Shown piece by piece: positions 16,978-24,842 of a DNA stretch of 64,000 nt (its first letter is position 1; each line of letters opens with the position of its first letter). Where the stretch lies: contig QHSU01000061.1 of assembly GCA_003220535.1 (NCBI GenBank), positions 62,001 to 126,000 on the forward strand, given 5' to 3'. The position numbers and the translations under genes are program-made. Under the pieces are notes generated by a model. The model saw only the letters and a list, made by a program, of their open reading frames with translations, searched no databases and was not told where the DNA came from. Origin of the DNA: Candidatus Rokuibacteriota bacterium (lineage in GTDB: Bacteria; Methylomirabilota; Methylomirabilia; Rokubacteriales; CSP1-6).

Positions 16978-17862
16978 ATGGCGCAAGTGATTGGATTCAT
17001 TGGCCTCGGCATCATGGGACGCCCGATGGCCAGGAACCTATTGAAGGCGGGCTACCCACTGGTCGTCCACAGTCGGAGCCGAGGGCCCGTGGACGAGATC
17101 GCCCGGGCGGGTGCCAAGGTCGGTACCTCGCCGCGCGACGTGGCCGCGCAGTCGGATGTCCTGATCACCATGCTGCCCAACTCGCCCGACGTCGAGCAGG
17201 TGGCGCTCGGCCGTGACGGCATCATCGAAGGCGCTCGGCCCGGTCTCATCTTCGTGGACATGTCCACGATCTCGCCGATCGTGTCTCAGAAGGTTGGAGC
17301 GGCCCTCGCCGCGAAATCCGTCAAGATGCTCGACGCGCCGGTGTCCGGCGGTGAGAAGGGCGCGACCGACGGCGCGCTCTCGATCATGGTCGGCGGCGAC
17401 AAGGCGGTCTTCGACGCCGTCCTGCCGATCTTCCAGGCGATGGGCAAGACGATCACCCACCTCGGGCCGCTCGGCTTCGGTGGCTTCACCAAGCTCGCGA
17501 ACCAGATCATCGTCGCGGTCAACCTGACCGCGCTCGGCGAAGCGCTCACGCTCGCCAAGAAGGCGGGGCTCGACCGCGAGCTCACGCTGACCGCGCTCGC
17601 CGGCGGGCTCGCCGGCTCCAGGTGCCTCGATCAGAAAAAGCCGAACTATGTCGCCGAGACCTACAACCCGGGCTTCAAGATCGACCTGCACTACAAGGAC
17701 CTCGGGCTCATCATGGAATCGGCTCGTGCCCTCGGCGTGCCGCTACCCGCGACGGCGGTCGTCCAGGAGCTGTTCAACGCCCTTCGCGTCAAGGGGCGCG
17801 GCGGCCTCGATCACTCGGGAGTGATCACCCTGCTGGAAGACCTCGCGGGCCTCTCCAGGTGA
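16978..17862 (+). CDS. NAD(P)-dependent 3-hydroxyacid dehydrogenase (GarR type), paralogue
   Basis: A 294-residue beta-hydroxyacid dehydrogenase with GLGIMG (9-14), DAPVSGG (119-125) and catalytic Lys172 in GGFTKLANQ. It is clearly related to the gene at 11827-12729 on the other side of the AOR operon. Probable activity is tartronate semialdehyde or 3-hydroxyisobutyrate-type reduction/oxidation. The stop overlaps the GTG of the GNAT gene (GTGA), which starts a run of tightly packed genes through to the aldo/keto reductase. Confidence 0.92.
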   Translation: MAQVIGFIGLGIMGRPMARNLLKAGYPLVVHSRSRGPVDEIARAGAKVGTSPRDVAAQSDVLITMLPNSPDVEQVALGRDGIIEGARPGLIFVDMSTISPIVSQKVGAALAAKSVKMLDAPVSGGEKGATDGALSIMVGGDKAVFDAVLPIFQAMGKTITHLGPLGFGGFTKLANQIIVAVNLTALGEALTLAKKAGLDRELTLTALAGGLAGSRCLDQKKPNYVAETYNPGFKIDLHYKDLGLIMESARALGVPLPATAVVQELFNALRVKGRGGLDHSGVITLLEDLAGLSR

Positions 17863-18893
17863 GGGCCACCGTCGATCGCGCCGGACTCGATCCGCAGGGC
17901 CGACTCCCCAAAGTTCAGATCCGTCGAGTGCGGAAGGGCGACCTCTCGAAGGTCCGTGACGTCCTGGAGCAGACCTTCGGTGACTTCCTGGAGCGCCAGC
18001 TCGGGACGCGGCCCCGGCAGGCGTTCGGCGGCGCGCAGTACGTCCACCATCGCTGGCTCATGGAGCCCTGGGGCTGCTTCGTCGCGGAGGAAGACAGCTC
18101 GAAGATCGTGGGGGTCGCGCTCGCGGTGACGTGGGGCACGGTCGGTGTGCTGGGGCCGGTGGCCGTGCTGACGAACTACCACAACCAGACGATCGGCCAG
18201 CAGCTCATCCGCGCGGCGCAAGAGTTCTTCGAGGAGAACAAAGCGACGCTCCACGGCTGCGTGACGTACCCGACGAGCCCCAAGCACCTGTACCTGTATC
18301 ACAAGTTCGGCTACCGGCCGAAGCACCTGACGGCGATCATGAGCCGGGCGATCGACCGCGGCCCCGCCCGAGTCGCGACGTCGCCGAAACCCGGGAAGAC
18401 CCTGCTGGCGGCACGCCGCTTCTCCACGCTCGAGGAGGCGAAGAAGAAGGCGACTCTCGCGCGGATCCATCGGATCACCAACGCGATCTGCCGGGGCATG
18501 GATCTCGCGAAGGAGATCGAGATCGTCGACGGCCTGGCGCTGGGCGACACGCTGCTCCTCGAGCGTGGCCGTGACCTCATCGGCTTCGCGATCTGCCACA
18601 CGCCCGGCGTGAGCGAGGCGCCGGCCGGTGCGCTGTACGTGAAGTTCCTCGCGATCGACCCGCCGCAACGGAAGGCGGAGCACCTCGAGCAGTTCGTCAC
18701 GACCATCGAGGGGCTCGGGCAGGAGCTGGGGGTGCAACGGGTGATCCTTCCCGTGTATGCTCGCTACTGGACGGCCTACAACATCCTCGTCCAATGCGGA
18801 TATCAGGTCGACTTCACCATGATCCGGATGCAGCGGGGCAAGCCCGAGGACTACGAGGACCCCGCGGACCTGGTGCTCGACGACTGGCGCTGA
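17859..18893 (+). CDS. GNAT N-acetyltransferase with two GNAT-like halves
   Basis: A 344-residue protein. The N-terminal half (from VQIRRVRKGDLSKVRDVLEQTF) includes the GNAT core GPVAVLTNYHNQTIGQQLIRAAQEFF, whose Q-x-x-GQQ-like loop would bind acetyl-CoA, and LYLYHKFGYRP. The C-terminal half repeats a GNAT-like pattern ending VYARYWTAYNILVQCGYQVDFTMIRMQRG. The acceptor is unknown. The GTG at 17859 is chosen for its four-base overlap with the preceding stop; other starts inside are less well placed. Confidence 0.8.
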   Translation: MRATVDRAGLDPQGRLPKVQIRRVRKGDLSKVRDVLEQTFGDFLERQLGTRPRQAFGGAQYVHHRWLMEPWGCFVAEEDSSKIVGVALAVTWGTVGVLGPVAVLTNYHNQTIGQQLIRAAQEFFEENKATLHGCVTYPTSPKHLYLYHKFGYRPKHLTAIMSRAIDRGPARVATSPKPGKTLLAARRFSTLEEAKKKATLARIHRITNAICRGMDLAKEIEIVDGLALGDTLLLERGRDLIGFAICHTPGVSEAPAGALYVKFLAIDPPQRKAEHLEQFVTTIEGLGQELGVQRVILPVYARYWTAYNILVQCGYQVDFTMIRMQRGKPEDYEDPADLVLDDWR

Positions 18894-19252
18894 TGCGCGC
18901 CGGCACCGCCCTCGCCGCCGGCCTGCTCCTGTTGCTGCTGGCCGGCCGCGCCGCCGCGCACTCCTTGCTCCTCGAATCGTCGCCGGCCGTCGGCGCCACT
19001 CTCGTCGATCCGCCGCCGCAGATCTCGCTGCGCTTCAACAATCGCATCGAGAAGAAGCTGTCGACGATCCGCGTGCTCGACGAGCGTGGTGGCGCGCGAT
19101 CGGCCACCGTGCTGGTTGCTGACGGCCCCGCCGATCGCCTGACGGCGACGCTTCCCTCGCTGACGCCCGGAGCCTGGCGCGTCGAGTGGCGCGTGCTCTC
19201 GACGGACGGCCACATCGTGAACGGGCGCTTCTCCTTCCGGGTCACGCGCTAG
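18893..19252 (+). CDS. copC: CopC-domain copper-binding periplasmic protein
   Basis: A 119-residue exported protein. A hydrophobic signal peptide (LAAGLLLLLLAGRAAA) precedes His23, which would be the mature N-terminus and a copper ligand. HSLLLESSPAVGATLVDPPPQISLRFNN and the C-terminal STDGHIVNGRFSFRVTR are characteristic CopC segments; the DGH histidine is the second likely ligand. The ATG overlaps the GNAT stop (TGATG). No CopD partner is adjacent, which is unusual for copper uptake operons. Confidence 0.85.
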   Translation: MRAGTALAAGLLLLLLAGRAAAHSLLLESSPAVGATLVDPPPQISLRFNNRIEKKLSTIRVLDERGGARSATVLVADGPADRLTATLPSLTPGAWRVEWRVLSTDGHIVNGRFSFRVTR

Positions 19253-19256
19253 GTCG

Positions 19257-20381
19257 ATGGCGAAGATGATCGGCGGCCACGCGTCCGTCGAGGGCACGCG
19301 ACGGTACGCGGAGCGGTTCACGGGGCGACTGGCGCCCGGGCACTTTCGCGAGCTGGACGGCGGCGCCGTGCTCTCGACTCTGGGGCTCGGCACGTATCTC
19401 GGCAGCGAGGACGGCGCGACCGACGTGCTCTATCAGGATGCCGTCCTGCGAGCGCTGGAGCTCGGCTTCAACGTGATCGATACGGCGGTGAACTACCGTC
19501 ACCAGCGTAGCGAGCGCGCCATCAGGACGGCGCTCGCCACGGCGATCAGCAGCGGCGTCGTGGCACGAGACGAGGTCGTCGTGGCCACCAAGGGGGGCTT
19601 CATTCCCTTCGACGGGGCTGTGCCGCGCGACCCCCGCGCGTACTTCGCGGCGACGTACGTCGAGACAGGCATCATCAAGCCGGGGGACGTGGCGCGGGGC
19701 GCGCACTGCATAGCCCCGCGCTACCTCCGCGATCAGATCGACCGCAGCCGCGCCAATCTCGGCCTCGAGACCCTCGACGTCTACTACCTGCACAATCCCG
19801 AAACACAGCTCGAGGAAACGGAGCGCAAGGAGTTCCTGATCCGCATTCGAACGGCGTTCCAGGCGCTGGAGGAGGCGGTCGCGGCCGGGTGCATCACTCG
19901 GTTCGGCACCGCGACCTGGGCCGGATACCGCGCGGATCCGGGCGAGCCGGGCTACCTGTCGCTCGCCGAGCTCGTCTCCGCGGCCCGCGACGTTGGCGGC
20001 GACGATCACCACTTCAGAGTGATCCAGCTTCCGTACAACCTCGGGATGACCGAGGCATTTACGCGGGCCAATCAGCGCGTGAAGGACCGCGTGGTTTCGG
20101 TCCTCGAGGCCGCCCGGCAGCTCGGCGTCTCGGTGATGGCCTCGGCCTCCCTCCACCAGGGCCAGCTCACCAAGCTGCCGCCGATGATCGCCGAGTACAT
20201 TCCCGGGCTCACGACCGACGCGCAGCGCGCGCTCCAGTTCGTGCGCTCCACGCCGGGGATCGAGACGGCGCTCGTCGGAATGAAAACAAGCGCGCACGTC
20301 GAGGAAAACGCGAAGGTCGGCGCGGTCCCACCGATTCCGTGGGAGCAGTTCCAGCGTCTCTTCAGCGCGGCCGGCGGATGA
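19257..20381 (+). CDS. Aldo/keto reductase family protein
   Basis: A 374-residue TIM-barrel oxidoreductase. GLGTYLGSEDGA, GFNVIDTAVNYRHQRSERAI (with the catalytic Asp and Tyr), VVATKGG (catalytic Lys) and LETLDVYYLHNPE follow family order. The region between the lysine and the histidine is longer than in standard AKRs, with a proline-rich insertion around residues 122-150. Starts four bases after copC. Physiological substrate unknown. Confidence 0.88.
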   Translation: MAKMIGGHASVEGTRRYAERFTGRLAPGHFRELDGGAVLSTLGLGTYLGSEDGATDVLYQDAVLRALELGFNVIDTAVNYRHQRSERAIRTALATAISSGVVARDEVVVATKGGFIPFDGAVPRDPRAYFAATYVETGIIKPGDVARGAHCIAPRYLRDQIDRSRANLGLETLDVYYLHNPETQLEETERKEFLIRIRTAFQALEEAVAAGCITRFGTATWAGYRADPGEPGYLSLAELVSAARDVGGDDHHFRVIQLPYNLGMTEAFTRANQRVKDRVVSVLEAARQLGVSVMASASLHQGQLTKLPPMIAEYIPGLTTDAQRALQFVRSTPGIETALVGMKTSAHVEENAKVGAVPPIPWEQFQRLFSAAGG

Positions 20382-20441
20382 GGGCGGGCCCATCGTGGAA
20401 CGTCGGCGCGACGGGACCGTTCCCGGACGGATCGCTAAACA

Positions 20442-20470
20442 TTGCGCAGGACAGTGGCGTCGGGTAGGGT
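20442..20470 (+). promoter_or_regulatory. Candidate promoter (TTGCGC-17-TAGGGT), leaderless
   Basis: TTGCGC at 20442-20447, 17 bases, TAGGGT at 20465-20470; the GTG of the Nudix gene begins six bases later. No Shine-Dalgarno sequence is present in the short gap. Confidence 0.4.
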
Positions 20471-20476
20471 GAACAC

Positions 20477-20935
20477 GTGATCACGCTCGAGCGTGACCCC
20501 ACACGCGCCCTCGGCATTCGGCCCGCCGTTTCCGCCGTCATCTTCGACCGACGCCGTCGCCTCCTGCTCCAGCAGCGCTCCGACGGCGGACAGTGGGGCC
20601 TGCCGGGCGGATCGGTGGAGATCGGCGAATCGGTGAAGGACGCCGTGCAGCGCGAGGTGCACGAGGAGACAGGGCTGGTCGTCGCTGTGCGCCGGCTGGT
20701 GGGAGTGTACTCGGAGCCGGCGCTACAGCTCGTCCGGTATCCCGACGGGAACATCTGGCACTACGTGAGCATGTCCTTCGAGTGCATCGTGCGCGGCGGC
20801 GAGCTGCAGACCTGCGATGAGACGCTGGCGCTCGAGTACTTCTCACTGCGGCGGCTGCCGTCCACGCTCCTGGCCCATCATCGGGTTCGTATCCGCGACG
20901 CCTCCACCCGGAGGATCGCGCCGTTCGTTCGCTGA
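20477..20935 (+). CDS. Nudix hydrolase
   Basis: A 152-residue protein with a complete Nudix box, G45-x5-E51-x7-R59-E60-V-H-E63-E64-T-G66, which binds Mg2+ and hydrolyses nucleoside diphosphate derivatives. Preceding DRRRRLLLQQRSDGGQWGLPGG is the usual second strand. The GTG is the only start giving full length; the promoter-like hexamers just before it suggest leaderless translation. Ends 13 bases before the next gene's start. Substrate not determined. Confidence 0.92.
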   Translation: MITLERDPTRALGIRPAVSAVIFDRRRRLLLQQRSDGGQWGLPGGSVEIGESVKDAVQREVHEETGLVVAVRRLVGVYSEPALQLVRYPDGNIWHYVSMSFECIVRGGELQTCDETLALEYFSLRRLPSTLLAHHRVRIRDASTRRIAPFVR

Positions 20936-20948
20936 GGGGGTGAGCGTG

Positions 20949-21698
20949 ATGCGACGGATTCACCACGTCGGCATTGTCGTGAACCGGTTGGCGGAGGCGT
21001 ATCGCTTCTACCGTGACACGCTGGGGCTGCCGCTCGTCACCGAGGCGACGATCCCGGATCAGCACGTGCGGGCCGCGCTGCTCGGCGCCGGCGAGACCGA
21101 GATCGAGCTCCTCGAGCCGCTGGACCCGTCGTCGGGCGTCGGGCGCTTTCTGGCCAGGCACGGCGAAGGGCTCCACCACCTCTGCTTCGACACGGAGGAC
21201 ATCGTCAAGACGTTGACATCGCTCAAGGAGATGCGCGTCGAGCTGCTCGACTCGACCCCACGAGCGGGGCTCGCCGGACAGATCGCGTTCGTCCATCCGA
21301 GGGCGTGCTGCGGCGTGCTCGTGGAGCTGGCTACCCCGTTCGCCGCGCCGGCCGAGTCTCCGTCACCGCTCAGGCTCAAGCGGCTCGTGATCGGCGCGTC
21401 CGACGTCAAGCGAGCGAGCGACGTGCTCCGATCACTCTTCGGTCTCGAGGAGGTCGCGATGAACGACGGCCCGCGCATCATGCTGGCGGTCGGCCGTGGC
21501 GCGCTGCTGGTCGTGCCGGCCGACGAGGTCGGAGGCACCGAGGGGCTGGTGGCGCTCTCCATGGTCGCCGAGGACTTTGCCGCGCTGACCGACGCCTTCA
21601 GTCGTGCCGGCACGACGTTCCTGCGTGGCACGGGCGAGGTGACGGTCCAGCCCGCGTCGAGTCACGGCGTGCATCTCCACATCAGCCGCTACGAGTAG
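20949..21698 (+). CDS. VOC (glyoxalase/methylmalonyl-CoA epimerase-like) two-domain protein
   Basis: A 249-residue protein made of two vicinal-oxygen-chelate modules. The first (IHHVGIVVNRLAEAYRFYRDTLGLPL...GEGLHHLCF...LLDSTPR) closely resembles methylmalonyl-CoA epimerase, with metal-site residues in HHVGI and HHLCF. The second (LKRLVIGASDVKRASDVLRSLFGLEE...GVHLHI) is more diverged. The ATG at 20949 is preferred for the GAGGGGG eight bases upstream; GTG codons at 20940 and 20946 are in frame. The fusion makes plain epimerase function uncertain. Confidence 0.82.
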   Translation: MRRIHHVGIVVNRLAEAYRFYRDTLGLPLVTEATIPDQHVRAALLGAGETEIELLEPLDPSSGVGRFLARHGEGLHHLCFDTEDIVKTLTSLKEMRVELLDSTPRAGLAGQIAFVHPRACCGVLVELATPFAAPAESPSPLRLKRLVIGASDVKRASDVLRSLFGLEEVAMNDGPRIMLAVGRGALLVVPADEVGGTEGLVALSMVAEDFAALTDAFSRAGTTFLRGTGEVTVQPASSHGVHLHISRYE

Positions 21699-21726
21699 CG
21701 CCCCGCGCGGCACGTGCGGCGGCGAG

Positions 21727-21942
21727 CGAGCGACCGCGATCCCAAGCGGCATCGCGAGCGGCGGACGGGGCCTGTCGCCGGGGACTGTGGCCCCGCGTCC
21801 GGCTCCGTCACCCACTCGCCCGAATCGCAGCTCTTCGAGCTGCGGACGGGACGAGGGGGTCCCACTCCGCCGGTCGCGTGGCCACAGTCCCCGGCGCCAC
21901 CCGTCCGCCGCTCGCGATGCCGGTTGGGATCGCGGTCACTCG
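21727..21942. repeat. ~216-nt long imperfect palindrome
   Basis: The outer arms 21727-21792 and 21880-21942 are reverse complements with few mismatches (GACCGCGATCCCAA... and ...GGGATCGCGGTC). The core continues to pair and ends in the perfect small hairpin CGCAGCTC-TTC-GAGCTGCG near 21826-21844. It sits 28 bases after the VOC stop. The open frames crossing it are an effect of its base composition. Confidence 0.8.
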
Positions 21943-21993
21943 GCGCTATGAGTAATTTCCCGGACGGCTCCGCCGACCGTCTACCGCGGTGAT

Positions 21994-22162
21994 CGCTGAG
22001 GACTCGGGGGCCGCGGGTGGCGGGGAGCGGGGCGCCTGCCGGGATCCGTGTAGTCAGCATTGCATCGACTCGGAGCATCGGAAGTGCCGGATCCGGCCAT
22101 CAGCAGTCGGATCCCGGCAGGCGCCCCGCTCCCCGCCACCCGCGGCCCCCGAGTCCTCAGCG
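21994..22162. repeat. Perfect 54-bp inverted repeat with 61-nt core
   Basis: Arms 21994-22047 and 22109-22162 are exact reverse complements over all 54 bases. The right arm ends ten bases beyond the stop codon of the minus-strand TPP enzyme. The inner left edge GCCTGCCGGGATCCGTGTAG resembles the inverted repeat at 4979-5108. It may act as a strong terminator, or be a MITE-like insertion. Confidence 0.88.
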
Positions 22163-22171
22163 TTGCCGAGC

Positions 22172-23851
22172 TCAGTCGGGGCGACGGACGGCCGCCACGG
22201 GAGTCGGAAACTCGTCGGGATCGATCGGGATTTCGATGACGGCGGGTGTCCCCGCCGAGAGCGCCGCCTTGACGGCGTCACCGACCTGATCGGGATGCTC
22301 TACGTAGAATCCGGCGGCGCCGAAGAGCCGGGCGAACTGGTCGTAGCGCGGGTTGCCGATGTCGCAGCCGATGTAGCGGCCACTGTAGAAGTGCTTCTGG
22401 TACGCCTTCTCCGATCCCCAGCAATTGTTGTTCATGACGATCGTCACGGCCGCGATGTTGTGTCGGACGGCGGTCTCGAGCTCCTGCGCGTTCATGAGAT
22501 AGCCTCCGTCCCCGTGAACGGCGAGCACCGGAGCTTCGGGGCGGCCGAGCTTGGCGCCGAGCGCGGCGGGAAAGGCGAACCCGAGCCCGCCCAGATCGAG
22601 CGGCGTGAGAAACGTGCGCGGCCGCGCGAAGTGCAGGCGATCGTAGCCGTAGGCCGGGGCGGCGCCGGCGTCGAGCGTCACGATCGTCTCCGGTGGCAGC
22701 ACGCGACGCAGCTCCGCGTAGACTCGCTGCGGCTTCATTGGCTTCGCGCCGAGACTCGCTTCCGCCGCCAGCCGGGCGTGGCGCTGGGCGCGCAGCATCT
22801 CGGCTTCCTGCCGCCAGGACGCGCGAACCTCGGGAACCGCGTCCTGGGCCAACGCGCTCAGCAGAGCCTGGCACGTCTCTCGCGCGTCCGCTTGAATGCC
22901 GAGCTCGACCGGGTAGTAGCGACCGATGTCGCGCGAGTCGATATCGATCTGGATGAGCGCCGTTCCCGGTCGCAGGTAGCGGTCGTCGAAGTGAGTCGTG
23001 AATTGCCCGAGCCGTGAGCCCACGACGAGGATCAGGTCGGCGCGCCGGCACGCCGCGGCCGCTTCCGGCGCTCCGGCGCGCCCGAGCGGACCGAGATAGA
23101 GAGGATGGGCGTTCGGCACGGCGTCGTTTCGACTGTACGCCGTGATCATCGGGATCGCGTGACGGTCGCTCAGCTGGACGACGAGCTCGGTGGCGCCGGC
23201 CCGGGTGGCTCCTCCTCCGACGAGGAGGAGCGGACGCTCGGCCAGGCGGAGCCGTCGCGCCGCAACGCGAACGGCGTCCGCGTGCGGGGGCTGCGGGTGG
23301 ACGACGCGGTAGCTTTCCGGTGCGAGCGCTGCCGTCGACGGCAGCTTGTCGTTCAGCACATCGCGCGGGATCTCCACGAAGACCGGCCCTGGGCGGCCGC
23401 TCATGGCCGTGCGCAGCGCCGCCCGCAGGAGCTCGGGGATGCGCGCCGCCTTGTTGATCTGGATCGCGAGCTTGGTCACCGGCCGAAACATGCTGACCAG
23501 GTCGAACTCCTGAAAGGCGTCCTTCTGGTAGTGGTCGAGCGCGATCCCGCCGACGAGGACGATCACCGGCGAATGGGCGACGTGCGCCGCGGCCACGCCC
23601 GTGATCAGATTGGTCGCGCCGGGACCGCTCGTCACCAGGCAGACGCCCGGTCGATCGGTGACCCGCGCCAGCCCATCGGCCATGAAGGCCGCGGCCTGCT
23701 CGTGGCGGACATTGATGTACTCCACGCTCGGATCGTCGTAGAGCGTGTCGAGAACATCCAGGAAAGTCGCGCCGACGATTCCGAAAATGTGCCGCACCCG
23801 CTCGGCTTTGAGCAACTCCACGACGGCTCGTCCACCCGTCCAGACATCCAT
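22172..23851 (-). CDS. Thiamine pyrophosphate-dependent enzyme (acetolactate synthase large-subunit-like)
   Basis: A 559-residue member of the pyruvate-oxidase/acetohydroxyacid-synthase family. Glu51 in NVRHEQAAAFMADG activates TPP; the TPP/Mg motif is GDGGYLMNAQELETAV...NNN near the C-terminus. Rossmann-like middle domain present. The family includes acetolactate synthase, glyoxylate carboligase, oxalyl-CoA decarboxylase and others; the substrate is not decided. AGAGGGGGCG precedes the ATG. No small regulatory subunit gene is adjacent, which argues against a biosynthetic ilvB. A short dispersed-repeat copy lies ~50 bases upstream. Confidence 0.88.
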   Translation of the reverse strand: MDVWTGGRAVVELLKAERVRHIFGIVGATFLDVLDTLYDDPSVEYINVRHEQAAAFMADGLARVTDRPGVCLVTSGPGATNLITGVAAAHVAHSPVIVLVGGIALDHYQKDAFQEFDLVSMFRPVTKLAIQINKAARIPELLRAALRTAMSGRPGPVFVEIPRDVLNDKLPSTAALAPESYRVVHPQPPHADAVRVAARRLRLAERPLLLVGGGATRAGATELVVQLSDRHAIPMITAYSRNDAVPNAHPLYLGPLGRAGAPEAAAACRRADLILVVGSRLGQFTTHFDDRYLRPGTALIQIDIDSRDIGRYYPVELGIQADARETCQALLSALAQDAVPEVRASWRQEAEMLRAQRHARLAAEASLGAKPMKPQRVYAELRRVLPPETIVTLDAGAAPAYGYDRLHFARPRTFLTPLDLGGLGFAFPAALGAKLGRPEAPVLAVHGDGGYLMNAQELETAVRHNIAAVTIVMNNNCWGSEKAYQKHFYSGRYIGCDIGNPRYDQFARLFGAAGFYVEHPDQVGDAVKAALSAGTPAVIEIPIDPDEFPTPVAAVRRPD

Positions 23852-23901
23852 GGGCACGCCCCCTCTGTGCGTCCGTCCTCGATTCGTTCTCGATTTTCCA
23901 T

Positions 23902-23942
23902 CGCGCCTCGGCCGGCGGGGCCCGACGGCCTGTGGTGCGCAC
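23902..23942 (-). repeat. Dispersed leader repeat, copy 3 (short form)
   Basis: On the minus strand it reads GTGCGCACCACAGGCCGTCG then GGCCCCGCCGGCCGAGGCGCG, i.e. the two ends of the long form with the interior missing. The GGCCGAGGCGC end points at the TPP enzyme start about 50 bases away. Confidence 0.7.
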
Positions 23943-24042
23943 TTCTCGCTCGATCGCCGCGCCTCGGCGCGCAACAGGATACCGGGTGCCCGGCGGTAAA
24001 CAAAGGGGCGGCGCGTGCCGTCGTACGGGCCAGACAGTCCGC

Positions 24043-24156
24043 GCAGTGTGCGTCCCAGGCCGTCGCGGGGGCGTGGTGCAAGCCGCAGGGCCGCCCGGGG
24101 GCCGGGGTCCCCAGGCCCGAGGCGAGCATCCGAAAAGGCCCGGTGGCCGAGGCGCG
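24043..24156 (+). repeat. Dispersed leader repeat, copy 2 (long form)
   Basis: Matches the minus strand of 8833-8945 along its full length, including AGCCGCAGGGCCGCCCGGGG and the GGCCGAGGCGC end, which lies 23 bases before the next ATG. The space 23852-24178 otherwise holds copy 3 and the divergent promoters of the two flanking genes. Confidence 0.8.
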
Positions 24157-24178
24157 GCAATGAACCAAGGAGGATGCG

Positions 24179-24700
24179 ATGAAGCGTCTACAACGCACGA
24201 TTGGCACGATGACCCTGCTCCTGCTGGCGGTCGGCGTGGTCGCCGCCCAGGCAGAGCCCCAATTCGCTGGCGACTGGGTGCTCGACCGCTCCCAGAGCCA
24301 GTTCCCGACACATGAGGGCCGGGGCCCCGACGGATCAAACGCCGAGCGGCAGCGGCCCGACGTGAAGCTCGTGGTGCAGCAGCAGGGCAACACGCTGAAG
24401 GTCACACGGACCATGACGATGGGTACCCAGGAACGCTCGATGACCGACACGATCGTGGCCGACGGAACCGATCAGGCTCACCAGGGCTACCGCGGCAATG
24501 TCGTCACGCGGGCCGCCTTCGAGGGCGATCGGCTGGTCGTGACCAGGACCTATACGAGGAAGAGCGATCAGGGTGATCGGACGAGGTCCCGGCAGTCCAC
24601 CTGGACGCTCTCGCCGGACGGACGGATCCTGACGATCGACACTACGATGCACGGCCCCAACGGGGACCATGCCATGAAGACCGTGTACGTGCGTAGCTGA
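24179..24700 (+). CDS. Exported hypothetical protein
   Basis: A 173-residue protein with a cleavable signal peptide (MKRLQRTIGTMTLLLLAVGVVAAQA). The mature part (FAGDWVLDRSQSQFP ... STWTLSPDGRILTIDTTMHGP) is rich in beta-strand and threonine, like small lipocalin-like periplasmic proteins of unknown function. AAGGAGG sits about five bases before the ATG. Followed by a strong hairpin, so probably monocistronic. Confidence 0.85.
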   Translation: MKRLQRTIGTMTLLLLAVGVVAAQAEPQFAGDWVLDRSQSQFPTHEGRGPDGSNAERQRPDVKLVVQQQGNTLKVTRTMTMGTQERSMTDTIVADGTDQAHQGYRGNVVTRAAFEGDRLVVTRTYTRKSDQGDRTRSRQSTWTLSPDGRILTIDTTMHGPNGDHAMKTVYVRS

Positions 24701-24708
24701 CCCAGCAC

Positions 24709-24739
24709 GACGGGGCGCCCGTCCTTCGGGCGCCCCGTC
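24709..24739 (+). terminator. Strong GC hairpin terminator
   Basis: GACGGGGCGCCCG-TCCTT-CGGGCGCCCCGTC is a perfect 13-base-pair stem eight bases after the stop codon of the exported protein. Confidence 0.65.
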
Positions 24740-24842
24740 ATCCTTCGCGACAACGACTCCGCCGCCCGCCACGCACGGTCTCCCGCTCTCAGGTCCCCGA
24801 CGACCTCAACGAGCTTCTTGTCCTTCGAGCCCGGGGACGTCT

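Noticed and set aside
21714..22017. Open frames through the palindrome region as coding genes
   Set aside because: The same peptide-like strings appear forward and reversed, because the DNA is palindromic. No ribosome-binding site or homology.
24709..24739. The 13-bp hairpin as a member of the large inverted-repeat family
   Set aside because: It has no sequence similarity to the other repeats, and its size and place fit an ordinary terminator.
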